A stretch of 64,000 bases of DNA from Tillandsia leiboldiana (GCA_029204045.2 CM055063.1:29808810-29872809), one strand, 5' to 3'; shown: positions 9,627 to 20,738, counted from the stretch's first letter. Translations and numbers: made by a program. Notes: a model not told the origin generated them from the letters alone.

Positions 9627-12486
9627 ACAAACCTACCTCATCCTCTTGGAATCGTCAAGCTCAAAGGTATGTTTTCGTTGTAATTTTGCAGGGCACATCG
9701 AAAGAAATTGCAGATTGGAGCTCAAAGAAAAATCAACCACATCTTGCAATTGCTACCAATAAGCTCACTTCCCGGAATTCAAGGAAGGATTTTCAAAAGA
9801 AAAGACATTGGTAGCACCTCAAACAGACGATGACAAAAGAAAAAGATCAATCATACAAGACGTCGTCTTCAAGGAGAATCTCTCAACCTTTACCAACATA
9901 CTCCAAAACTCAAAAGGTTGGGTATGCAAAGGTGAAACCCCTCCTTGTCTTTAATCGTTCTACGATTAAATCTTGTATAGTTTATGTAGACTATTTTCTT
10001 TTCTTCTTTTTCTTTTGGCCAACCCGTCAACCATCCTTGCAAGGTAAATGGTATATTTTTTTCTTATTGGTTGATGATTTCTCTCGGTTTTCTTGGGTAG
10101 CATTTTAGAGAGAAAGCTGATACGTTTGACTCTTTTCATGAGATTTGCCATCGTATTATGATTGAAAAGAATGAAAAGATCATTCGTGTTAGAAGTGATA
10201 GGGTGGAGAATTCATAAATTCAAAATTCATTGACTTTTGTACTTCAAATGGCATTAAACATGAATTCTCGGCACCCTATACACCTCAGCAGAATGGTGTT
10301 GTTGAGCGCAAAAACAGGGTTGTTCAAGAGATGGCGCGTGTGATGCTTCATAGCCGGAAATTACCGCTACATTTTTGGGCTGAAGCTGTGAACACCGCTG
10401 TCTATGTCATTAACAGAGTGTATTTGCGCCCAGGAACCTTGAATACACCATATGAGCTGTGGTTTAGTAGAAAACCGGATATCAAGTACTTTCGTATCTT
10501 CGGGAGTCGATGTTACATCTTACGTGACCGTGAAAATCTTGGAAAGTTCGACTCTCGAAGTGATGAAGGGATCTTTTTTGGGTTATTCTACGAATAGCAG
10601 AGCATATCGAGTATTTAACATTGAATCTAAGACGATCGTAGAATCTATAAATGTTAAAGTAGATGAAGCTTCTCATTTTGAATCTGAAAAATCTACCCTC
10701 GATATCTCTCTAGATGATGATTCTCCTGCTAGTGCATCTTCTCATAATAATACTTCCAATATTAATGATGCATCTAATGGTTCTTCTAGTTTATCTGATG
10801 TGCAGGAATCATCTCGTGTACCTCCGAGTACTCCGTTTCAACAAACGCTACGAATCTCCAAGGATCATCCGGAATCGAACATCATTGGAGATCCACAAGA
10901 AGGAGTTAGAACTCGAAGGCAGTTGGTTTGCGGATTTGCTTGCTACGTATCTTTAATCGAACCAAAGACAATAGATGAAGCTCTTCAGGATGACTACTGG
11001 ATTAAAGCAATGCAGGAAGAGCTCCATCAATTTGAGCGAAACAAAGTCTGGGAATTAACGAAGCCTCCAAAGCAACATAATGTGATAGGTACCAAATGGA
11101 TCTTCAAGAACAAGAAAGATGAAGATGGTACTATCATCAGGAACAAGGCACGACTAGTTGCTCAAGGCTACTCTCAAGTAGAAGGTATAGACTTTGACGA
11201 AACTTTCGCCCCTGTAGCTAGACTCGAGTCCATTCGTATATTGTTTGCTATTGCTTGTCATTTTAAAATCAAATTATTTCAAATGGACGTCAAGAGCGCA
11301 TTTCTAAATGGGTTTTTAAATGAGGAAGTTTATGTAGCTCAACCGAAAGGTTTTGTAGATCATAAACAACCTAACCATGTTTTTCGTTTGAAAAAGGCTC
11401 TTTACGGTCTGAAACAAGCACCGCGAGCATGGTACGAAAGGTTAACAAAGCACCTTTTGGAGAAGGGCTATACTCGAGGGGGAGCTGACAGGACTCTCTT
11501 TGTGAAGCATTATCAAAATAATTTCATTGTAGCACAAATCTATGTCGATGACATTGTATTTGGTGCAACAAAAGATAATGATGCTTCTAAATTCGCGGAG
11601 ACCATGGAAAGCGAATTTGAGATGTCCATGATGGGCGAACTGTCTTATTTTCTTGGATTGCAAATTAAACAAAATGATGAAGGTATTCACTTGAGTCAAT
11701 CCAAGTATGCACTGGAGTTGGTCAAAAAGTTTGATCTAGAAAATTGTAAAGATTTTCCAACTCCAATGGGAACTAGCCACAAGGGACTTGGAAGTGAATC
11801 ACATAGTGAGAATGTAGACGAGAAACTGTATAAGTATGATTGGAAGTCTACTTTACCTCACGGCTAGTCGCCCGGATATATCCTTTAGTGTTGGGATTTG
11901 CGCGAGATATCAATCAGCACCAAAGGAGGTTCACCTGAAAGCGGTGAAACGGATCATCCGGTACATCAAAGGATCAATTAATTTCGGAATTTGGTATCCT
12001 ATGGGAACAAGTCTGGACATTGTTGGATACTCAGATGCCGATTGGGCAGGATCAGTGGATGATCGGAAAAGCACGAGTGGTGCATGCTTCTATCTTGGCC
12101 ATTGCCTTGTTGCATGGCACAGTAAAAAGCAGAATTGCATAGCACTCTCGACTGCCGAAGCGGAATACATTTCAGCTGGAAGTTGCTCAACTCAACTCAT
12201 TTGGATGAAAAGCGTATTGAGTGACTTCCGCATTTCAGCATCTTCGGTAACAATTCTTTGTGACAACACAAGTGCAATTAACATTTCTAAAAACCCTGTG
12301 TTGCACTCTAGAACAAAACATATTGAACTTAGATATCATTTTCTTAGAGAGCTAGTTGAATCAAATACTCTTCAACTTTCATATATTTCAACTGAAGATC
12401 AATTAGCTGACTTTTTAACAAAACCTTTGGATCAAAAACGTTTTATTCATTTGCGAAAAGCAATTGGTATGCTTTCTTTGAAATAA
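9627..12486 (+). pseudogene. Element B gag (3' part) and pol, broken
   Basis: The gag end carries a knuckle CFRCNFAGHIERNC at 9670-9711. Protease and the HHCC integrase region are missing; the junction lies at about 9945-10020. The integrase core follows with the RSDRGGEF region (about 10190-10215, one G missing) and ERKNR near 10310. Reverse transcriptase is almost continuous from about 10900 and has YVDD at 11541-11552. RNase H runs from about 11990 to the stop at 12484-12486. Small indels break the frame at about 10203, 10576 and 11830. The frame from 10452 to 11867 is open for 471 codons. Confidence 0.92.
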
Positions 12487-12819
12487 CTTCTTTTTGAAAC
12501 CTTTGCTTAGGATAGGTTTTGTATTTGTTTTGTTTTATTCATTATCTATGTTTGTACATAGGATTAATTGAGCATAGATCTTAATTGACTTTAATTGCAT
12601 CTGTTCCACATTTAGAAATTATTATGCTTTTGCCATCATAATATTTCATTGTTGCAATGATCATTTATGTTAATTAAATCATCTTCTAAAGTGATCAAAG
12701 TCAATTTCTCTCTCAATGATCTCTTGGTATAGTCATTATCTTATTTGACTGTTTAGTCGAGTATGAAATCGAGATCAATTTTTGGTTGAATACTTTATAT
12801 CTTAAATAATTGATAGCCA

Positions 12820-13060
12820 ATTGAGGGGGAGTCAAAGATAATGTAAAATGCTCAAAAGATGTGGAAAGAGTTACATCCCAATGAGGAGTGTGAAAACTAC
12901 CACCACATGGAGGAAAGAGCTACCACCTCGGTCGTCCGAGTATTGTGTGCAGCTACCACATGTATACCAAGCATGGTTGTTCAAATTTTTGATTAAGTAA
13001 AATGCATGTTGAAATACTTGACTCTGTCAAATTTCAAGGTTGGTATAAGGTGGGATTTTA
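12820..13060 (+). other. Conserved 3' non-coding module, element B
   Basis: Starts with a polypurine-like run (12819-12833), then CTACCAC repeats and a hairpin CTCGG-TCGT-CCGAG at 12927-12940. It continues to a TGGTATAAGGTGGGAT motif near 13040-13056. Counterparts lie at about 2990-3170 (A), 54840-54996 (C) and 48110-48326 (D). The rest of 12487-13418 is AT-rich and holds no ORF. Confidence 0.65.
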
Positions 13061-13418
13061 AAGAAAGATGCTCAAAGAGCCACTCTCTTCAACAGATTGT
13101 CTAGAAATATTATCTACCATATTTGGGATTTCAAACATCTATTGATCTTTGTATTTCATTTTCTTTACCGAATTGATTATTTGATAAAGGCATTACTCAT
13201 AAGATCAAGTTAGATGTAATTGAAGGTGTTCAACTTTAAGGGATTTAATTCTTGTAAATTTTCGTTTCATTTTTGGATATTATTGATAGATTTGGCATAA
13301 TCTAATTCTTGTTGTGTGAAACGATGATTTTTGTTTAAAGTTGATACACCTTTGTGCTTACAATCTTTTTCTGGTTTTTCTTGAATTTCTCTGAAATTTT
13401 CTAAAGAAAAAGTTGGGG

Positions 13419-13589
13419 CCGATCCGGATCGGGCAAGGTGATCCGGATCCCGAACGCAGGTTTTCTCCTGCGGGCTGACGATCCGGATTGGACCTGCCGA
13501 TCCGGATCCCGAACGCAGTTTTTTCACTGCGGGTAGCCGATCCGGATCGCAAGCTCGGAGATCCGGATCGCGGCTAGGTTTTTATAAAG
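13419..13589 (+). promoter_or_regulatory. Internal promoter-like module, element B
   Basis: Six GATCCGGATC-type palindromes in 150 bp followed by TTTATAAAG (13581-13589). The arrangement copies the U3 promoter of the same element. The downstream intron and accessory ORF suggest it drives a separate mRNA. Expression is not shown by the sequence. Confidence 0.6.
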
Positions 13590-13703
13590 AACAAAAGGTT
13601 TTGATTTCTTTTACTCCAATCTTTTGTTCAAAAGTTTCCAGAGCGCTTCTCTCTAGATTTCATCCTCCTTGGAAGCTTTCTAACTCAAGTTCTTCAATTC
13701 CAA

Positions 13704-14083
13704 GTAAGTTTATTGATCAAAATCTCGGTTTTTCACCGTTTTTTCTCTTTTCCTCCTCAAACGTACGAAATTCTTGGATCGATTTTGTTTGTGGATGGTT
13801 TTTGATCAAATTTCTTTTGAAATAAGAACTCTGGGTTGTTTAGTTTTGATTATATGCTAGGTTTTCTCCTGATTAACGGATTTTAGGCTTCGATTTCTAA
13901 AATTTCGGTTTTAGGGCATATAATAAGGATTTTCGAAATTCATGCAATTGATCTATTTTTAAAGTCCTTTTGCAAAACTAATTTGATTCTTAGTCTCTCT
14001 ACATGATTATGATTGTTTGGGTACAATTTTTTCAATTTTTGAAAACTAAGAATTTTTTTTGTGTTCTTGAGTATTGCTCACAG
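13704..14083 (+). other. Probable intron in the leader of the element B accessory ORF
   Basis: Donor CAA|GTAAGT at 13704, then a T-rich tract and acceptor TTGCTCACAG ending at 14083: 380 bp. The ORF start codon lies 29 bp into the next exon. A and C have the same signals and size. Confidence 0.6.
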
Positions 14084-14111
14084 GAATTCTTTTCTCTAGA
14101 AACCATAAGCA

Positions 14112-15572
14112 ATGGTGATCACTTGGATTGTTTTCCTACTTGCTGCGATGGTACATACGAGAGACACTGTGAAGCCCAAAGGCCAAGAAGGCTAAGAAAG
14201 AAAGACTAAGGATGATTCCGACACGGAATCGAGACGGAATCAATTGACTGGGATGACCTGCTAGTTGAAGCAACGACTGTTCCAACTGCTTCAAAGGGAA
14301 AAGCGCCTGCGGAAACATCGAATGCTTCCGCGCTACTTGCTGCTGAAAAAAGGCCAAGCTCCAATGAGCAGAACTTCCTGGAAGACAAAAGAAAAAGTGT
14401 TGCTCGCAAGAGAGGAAGTGCTCGAGGAATTACCATTTGCGCAACCATCTGTTAGCGAACCATCCCCACAAGACTTTGTCAGCTCCACAGGACTAAAGGA
14501 TTTTAGAACAGAGAATGCATTGGCGAAAGGCATGTTGATGTCAAAGCTTGAAAAGAGCGTTCTCGTGCATTTGGGATTTTATTTGACCAGATAGGTCTTG
14601 CCCCCATTTGCGACTTCCCGAGACCTGGTTTGTCCTATACACTCAGTGAGGATGTTTTATCAGAATGCTGCTATCTAGTTTGATCAGGAAAGCGGGCGTC
14701 GGGCTTTTCAGACATTAGTCAAGAATGGTCAGAATAAAAGTAAACGCCACAGTAATAGGAGAGGTATAAGGATGGATGCCCGAGCCGATGGCTCCCATTA
14801 CTTGAAGACTCATCCTTAAACACCGACTCCTGGAGAGTGTAGTTGATGGACTCTGTGCTCCAAACACTCGGTCGACAGGAAACTCCAGTTTTCTCGAAAG
14901 AACTACGACCAGAGTACCGCATCTTAAACTTCATTGCTTGTTATAATATCACCCCAAACATGAACACAAGGTTCTTCGGTGGAAAGAGGATATTCCTCTA
15001 TCTTCTGGGAAACTCCACAGCAGCAATGGGAGCTAACTTAGCATTCCCTACGTCCATCTGGTCAAGGATGGCACGATATGTGGAGCAAGCTCATCCGTCA
15101 GAGAACTACCTTATCCTATGATCATCATGCGCATTCTTGTTAAAATTAAAGCTGACACAAATGCGAGTTCCTATATGCACAGTCTAGGAACGATCAATGA
15201 TACAACAATTGTGAAGTCTCTTTCGACGAAGCCAGATGAACCTTTCATCTCCCCCAACGACTACAAGCACAACAGCAACGAGAACAACGACAACACAACA
15301 GCGACAACCTCGGCAACGGCAGCATTCCTCCAGCGACAACCTCGGCACCACCAGCACAGCAGGCACCTCCGTCCACTTCTGACGATGATGCGTCGGTGAG
15401 CTCAATCTTTAAGGAACAACAGCTACTCTCAGACGAGCAAGAACGCATGGCTATTGATGTCGCTGAAATGAAGAGGACATGAAAGAATTTAAGAAGGAAC
15501 AAGCTTCTATAAACAACGGATCAAGAAATGTTTCAGAAGCTTGGTTGTATCAGCTCTGACGACTCTGCATAA
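14112..15572 (+). pseudogene. Element B 3' accessory ORF, long form, frameshifted
   Basis: Starts ATG (MVITWIVFLLAAMVHT), a hydrophobic N-terminus shared with C. It ends with a coil and a CISSDDSA tail before TAA at 15570-15572. In between the frame breaks several times (first stop after about 27 codons). A central block (14843-15121) reads as 92 open codons, including PEYRILNFIACYNITP and FPTSIWSRM. It resembles the plant-transposon domain often attached to retroelements (Pfam Transposase_32-type); this is from memory and tentative. A Thr/Gln/Pro-rich linker (about 15260-15390) follows. A lacks the central block. It may be an env-like Sirevirus ORF or a captured plant sequence; function unknown. 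Confidence 0.5.
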
Positions 15573-16388
15573 AAGTTTATTTTTTTTTTTTTTGTTTCTA
15601 AGCTTTCTTTTGCAGGTTTATAAGGTTTGGTTTCTTATCCGTTCTCAGGTTTTTCTTTATTCTGATCTATTTAACCTCTCCTTCAATTTATTGGTTTTGG
15701 CTTTGTTTTGTGACAAAAAGGGGGAGAGAGTTAGAGAACTTTGAACAATGTTTGACTACATGAAACATCAAGGTAAGTGAACAATGTTTGATATGAAAAC
15801 TGGATGAACATCAAGGTAAGTATTACTCCAACTTCCATTCTCACTTGAGGTTTTTCAGCTGTATGAATGCATGCCTCGACTAACTATTTGCTAACTATTT
15901 GGGCATGTAATATACTAACAAGTTGATGTTCACTAATAAGTTTGTGACACTTGGTTTTTTATTGCATAGAAGATATCTTGGTTCTTAACTCTGATCAATT
16001 ACGTATCTATATATATTTAAGTTTGTCACAAACATGTTCATGACATTTGGTTTTTACGTGCAAAGAAGATATGTTGGTGTTTTTTTAACTATGATCAGTT
16101 TACATATCTGAATATAAATGTCATGATAAGTATAAATGAGTTTAAACTTCATCTCTGTTTGTGGTTTTTGAATGATACAAAATTCTTGAGGTATCTAACG
16201 ATTTCTTTTGTCAAGAATGATTTCTTTTTGCAGAGAGTACAGATGTCTAAGTCTAGAGTCTGTTTTAGGAGTTTAACTCATGTATTGTATTTTGGATCTC
16301 CATTGTAAATTTTTGTTGTATGGTGATAGCAACAAAAATATCTTTTTGAATTTTCTTTAGTGGATCTGTGTTTTGTCACGAAACCGCC
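15573..16388 (+). other. Element B 3' non-coding region
   Basis: AT-rich sequence with no credible ORF. A polypurine-like run (ACAAAAAGGGGGAGAG) lies at 15713-15728. It corresponds to 541-1325 of A and 52172-52895 of C. Confidence 0.7.
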
Positions 16389-16400
16389 AAAGGGGGAGAT
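16389..16400 (+). promoter_or_regulatory. Polypurine tract of element B
   Basis: AAAGGGGGAGAT directly before the 3' LTR, identical to that of A, C and D. Confidence 0.92.
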
Positions 16401-16624
16401 TGTTACGGAATTTTGAGTTGGCATAGTTTCGTGAAAGTTTCAAGTCCTGAAGATTGAAGGTGAAGAAAGTGGGATCATTTAACTCAATCTCAAGAAAGAA
16501 GAATTCAAAAGGATCAGGTATGTTTAACTAAAGAATTGTGTGATCCGAATACTTCTTGTAGTGTAGAAACACTTGGAAGAATCTTTCATTGCATAAAAAT
16601 CAAAAACTGGACTTGGGACATGTT

Positions 16625-16910
16625 CAGGATCCGGATCAGGCTGTTCGATCCGGATCCCGAAGGTGGTTCGTTCATACATCGTCGCAATCCGGATCGTAGT
16701 CTCTTGATCCGGATCCCGAACGTTGAGTTTACCATCTACCTTGAACGATCCGGATCTTGCTTCGCAATCCGGATCCCGAACGTTGATGTTTGGTGAACTG
16801 TATGAACGATCTGGATCGTAGTCACATGATCCGGATCCCGAACCTTCGTTTTCTGGAATTGGCTGTTTCGTTATGACGATCCGGATCTCAGTTATCACGA
16901 TCCGGATCGC
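16625..16910 (+). promoter_or_regulatory. U3 palindrome cluster GATCCGGATC, element B LTR
   Basis: About ten copies of the 10-bp palindrome or one-base variants, often followed by CCCGAAC, end about 65 bp upstream of the TATA box. Repeated U3 palindromes are known from Sireviruses and are thought to bind transcription factors. A, C and D LTRs carry the same word. Confidence 0.75.
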
Positions 16911-17257
16911 CGTCCGTAAAATTCTAGAAATGGCAGGTTTTTGATTCTTATCTCCTTCCTAGGGTTTCTAACCTATAAATAGACCCTATGTCTTTCTTTC
17001 TAGGGTCAATCCACATAGCCGTCATTTTCATATATCATCTTATACGGCTATAGATCCACATATAGAGAAGAAAGGAAATCATTAGAGAATACTCTATGTT
17101 TCTTCATCTATATTGATTAGTTTGATTCTAGGTTTTCATACTCACATCTTGAGTTGAATCAAACTAATGAATACTTAGATGGTATTTCCGATCTATCTTT
17201 GATCTAAGTATTCGGCGGATCATCACCACCCAAAAACAACGATTACCCCAAAATCGG

Positions 17258-17436
17258 CGCGTGGATTCGCGGTGTCCTTGTGGATTCAAGGTTCAATCGC
17301 TCTCGTGGATTCGGAGCGAGGCACGTTCGTGGATCGAAGGGTGCTATTGGGTGAAGACCGTGGATTCGGTCGGACGTCGTGGATTCGACGTTGGACGCCG
17401 TGGATTCGGCGTTTGGGCGCAGATCGTGGATTCGAG
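17258..17436 (+). other. TGGATT-loop hairpin array, element B LTR
   Basis: Eight units with loop TGGATT. Stems: CGCG/CGCG (17258-17271), CCTTG/CAAGG (17276-17291), a bulged CGCTCTCG/CGGAGCG (about 17298-17318), TTCG/CGAA with a shortened loop (about 17327-17338), GACCG/CGGTC (17356-17371), ACGTCG/CGACGT (17374-17391), ACGCCG/CGGCGT (17395-17412) and TCG/CGA (about 17424-17435). All lie downstream of TATA, in the RNA leader. Confidence 0.8.
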
Positions 17437-17735
17437 AAGCGTCTGGAGCGAGCGGAGAAGATCCTCTAGGAGCGTATGGAAAAGGTTGAGTCGTAAGTGT
17501 GTACGGTAAATCACCTTGTACGTATTTTAATTCTAGTGGATTTCTGCCGTGTTATCGGTCCCGTGGTTTTTTACTCCGGTGATGGAGTTTTCCACGTAAA
17601 AATCTTGCGAGTTATTTCATTTCCGCATTGGGTTTTTTATCGCAACGATTTTTGAGTGTTTATACGATTACACCTATTCACCCCCCTCTAGGTGTTTCTT
17701 CCCCTATTTAGATCCGTATTATTTAGATCCCAACA

Positions 17736-18666
17736 GCGGCCCCTGGGGTCCCGATCCACTAGACTGTCCAAAATCAGGCGATACCGGATGCCTCACCCCG
17801 GAGCTGGGTCCTGGCGCTCTGTCCCTCTTTGACATAACCGCTGTGCCTCGGGAAACCCACTGAGCATGCTCACGGCCGCATCCAAAGTCGGTGATCGGTG
17901 CGAGTGAACAAGATAATAAATATCCTGATGCAGTCCTCTCTCGAACAAATCTACCTTCTGAGCCTCATCTGGGGCGACATGTGGCACACTGCTCAACAAT
18001 TTCTACAACTCCCGAATGTACTCATGAAGTGGTCGATCACCTTGCTGCAATCGTCGAAGATCCCCTTCTAGCTTCTGCTTTGCACTATCAGGAAAATAGG
18101 ACCCGCGTAGCTAAGCTCAAAATTCTGGCCACGTCATCAACTGAACTCCTGGCGGTCCAACTGGGCGGACTCGACGCCACCAAGTCTCGGCGTCCCCCTC
18201 CAAAAAGTGCGCCCCCAATGTACTTGATGTTCTTCCTTGATGAAGAGGTTCACAAACAATTTTTCCATGGCCGCGATCCAGTTCTCATCCTCCCACGGTT
18301 CCGAACTCTGACCTGAGAACCGCGGGGGATGAAACTTGCTGATAAAGGATAGTCGATCCATGAGCTCCCTCTGCTCCGTCTCTGTCAACGGAGGAATCTG
18401 TGACGAGGTCGAGGATGTCATAACCGGAAGTACTGATGGTGGTGCCACAGGAGGTGCCCTCTGCTCCAGCATACGCATCATGCGCTTCATATTTTCCTCT
18501 GGCGCCTGGCTGCCACCTCCTGGCGCCGCAAAGCCTCTGCCATCTGGGCCACCTGAGCCCGCAGCTCCTGTACCTCACTCTGCCTGGCCTGCTCGGCCTC
18601 TCGCCGCCCGGGCTCCTCACCCAAGTTCGAACGCCCTCTCGTCGCTACACGACGTCTCGGCGGCAT
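17736..18666 (-). pseudogene. gag1 of the G-family array (5' part, broken)
   Basis: Ty3/gypsy Gag beginning MPPRRRVATRGR. It keeps a Retrotrans_gag core with ENWIAAMEKLF and, downstream, PHVAPDEAQKVDLFERGLH. Small indels break the frame (for example near 18220 and 18510). An in-frame TAG follows REL at the same place as in gag2. The C-terminal zinc fingers are cut away by element B, whose LTR ends at 17735. Confidence 0.85.
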
Positions 18667-18963
18667 CGCAGGTAACTGAAACAAAAACGAATGTCAGGAC
18701 ACAAACAACCATACGACCCAATCCAGCGAGAGTCTAAAACTTGTTATCCTTCCTAATGTATTATGTTGTCTGCAGCCAACATAATCACTTTGAGAGAATA
18801 ACATACCAAATCACTCATCCCAACCCTAGGGAGAGGTAAAAACTCAATCTGGACTCTCGCTAAAAGTCACGACTCTCACGTAGTCATCCTAATGTCCAAC
18901 CACAAGCCTAGGGTCTCTAAGTCCTCAATGACCTATATCCTAGGCTCTGATACCACTCTAATC
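18667..18963 (-). other. G-family leader with primer binding site (unit 1)
   Basis: Non-coding leader between LTR-G1 and gag1. It holds the primer site TGGTATCAGAGC on the minus strand at 18944-18955, eight bases from the LTR. The 24215-24510 and 63566-63861 leaders are close copies, and the leader of element E is related. Confidence 0.8.
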
Positions 18964-20738
18964 AGTCACGCCCCGGGGTCGAAACTGCGACCCGGGCTCG
19001 CTAACAGATCCGCCATCTGTACGGAAACTGCCGTACAGACGAAGCGTCTAACCTGCAAAGACAGAACTACAGCTACACAGATATCAGAGCGGATAAGAAA
19101 GCTATAATATAAAATCTCATCTACTACAAAGCTGCAACAAAACATAGCCTATCTCCCAAAAACAAGATGATACAAATAGAAGTCCACCTATACAACATCT
19201 ACAAATCCAAATGGGAGATAGCTAAACAGGAAATATACACCATACATAATCAAGCTCCCACAGTCTGGGATGGTACATCTACCTCACTCTAAAGTAACAA
19301 TGCTGGTAGGGAACTATCACGCGACACCCTGTCCTCGGTCCGTCCAGTCAAGCTCGACAGGAACGGAAGAAAAGCCTCAGCAACCTGTCACCGACAGAGG
19401 GTGTGAGAAACTACATCCTACAGTAGTTCTCAGTGGGTACCGTCTCCAAGAACCACGGTCTGCCCACTAAGTCTACTAGAGGCATAAGATAACAGGAAAG
19501 ACTGTGATAATTAAAATAAGCTGGAAAAGAATCTACAGCTATCATGCCTCTATCTACTATGCTCAATAGGAAGAGAATACGGATGATGGTATGCAGCCAC
19601 TCACTGATGACAATATGTCACAAGTACTATGCTCAAGAAACTCTACTATGACACATGCTATGCCATCACTCTCTCAGTGTAACCCAAATCTCAGCGACTG
19701 CCACATAGGGTCCAGTCGAGTCAAGCCTGCGCCCCCCAGTGTATCAACCAGGGTGTCCAATCGGACTATCTCGATCTCACACAAAGTGACCCCATGGTAG
19801 CTCGGCCAGGGGTATCAAGCGACCTCTAGTATATGAACTTGGCGCATCATCGCAGCCTTGTCAGGCTCGGTATTATCATCGCACCCGGGGTGTAGCTCGA
19901 GGGAGCGACCCCACCGAACTCAAGTATCACAGATGTATCACGGTCTCACAGTGGCTCCTGCAGGCTATAGTCCCACGATCAAACAGATCGGTATCACGAT
20001 GCTCAAGCATAAAAGAACCACTCGGCCCACTACCCGGGCGGAGAACTCTATGTCTAGAAGGATATGCAATGTGTGGGATGTCTAAAGCATAAAAGAACCT
20101 AGCCCAGATTAAGGTTCTATTGGTCTGGTCAAACACATGCACATATGACGGGGGTGCTAGTTAAGTTCCAAGAAAACACTTAAACTAGCATGCAATCCTA
20201 TCACAATAGAATTAGAAGGAAGTCCGTAGACTTGGAGAGAAAAACCAACCCACCTCAGCTTGCCACTAATTGCTTGTCGACACTTGCAATTGGGCTCAGC
20301 GGGATTACCTTGCCTCCACGAGGTCCGCACGCAAAACGGAGCACGCAGCGTCCTACCACACGATCGCGCGCTCAGCGGATGCCCCAAAACAAGCCCGCGG
20401 GTCCACGCGACGGAAAAAACTCACAACCGGTCCCGACGGAAGCTAAAAACTGCACTGCAAGCTGCCAGAAGCGAAGAAATCGCAAAATCAATCAAAACGG
20501 TCGAAAACTGAGCATCCGGCGGTGAAAAAGGCCTCCGTCGGCGAAAAACTGCTCAAAAACAGCTTGCGAAAAACTCCACAAAAATCTGCTCGCGATGCTA
20601 CTTGCGAAAAGCTGCTCGCAAAAAAACCTGCTCGAAAACGCTCGCAAAACTGCTCGCAAAATGCCTAAACCTGCTCGCCAAAAACATGGCGAAAACCGCG
20701 CGAAAACTGCGCGCGAAAAGGCTCGAAAAACTGCTTGC

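Larger units (their letters stand above)
9627..17735 (+). mobile_element. Element B: Sirevirus-type Ty1/copia retrotransposon, 5' part lost in the gap
   Basis: Plus-strand relative of element A. It starts within gag just after the gap and runs through pol, the conserved 3' module, the internal promoter, the accessory ORF and polypurine tract to a complete 3' LTR. It shares A's protease/integrase deletion with the same filler, so both descend from one deleted ancestor. It differs from A in the LTR and strongly in the accessory ORF, so it is a separate insertion. The right flank (GCGGC...) continues a G-family gag, so B sits in gag1. The expected left target duplication is hidden in the gap. 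Confidence 0.93.
16401..17735 (+). repeat. Element B 3' LTR (1335 bp)
   Basis: TGTTACGG...CCAACA. U3 has about ten GATCCGGATC-type palindromes (16625-16910), then TATA at 16973-16983, then the hairpin array (17258-17436), then the LTR end. It differs from the LTR of A at scattered sites and just before the terminus. Confidence 0.95.

Noticed and set aside
9394..9762. Reading frame spanning the N run
   Set aside because: It joins an LTR fragment to gag of another element through 100 unknown bases; an artefact.
14112..15572. Calling the accessory ORF a true envelope gene
   Set aside because: Only position, a hydrophobic start and a coil support it; no fusion or receptor-binding feature is visible, and every copy is shortened or broken.
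17258..17436. CRISPR-like array (short repeats with varying spacers)
   Set aside because: Plant nuclear retrotransposon leader; repeats are 6-10 bp and the 'spacers' pair across the repeat as hairpin stems.
1..17735. A and B as one element assembled twice as an inverted artefact around the gap
   Set aside because: Their LTRs, accessory ORFs and flanks differ, so they are separate copies; read-level checks of the gap are still useful.
18944..18955. tRNA-like sequences (TGGTATCAGAGC and reverse complements at many sites)
   Set aside because: They are 12-base primer binding sites next to LTRs, not tRNA genes.
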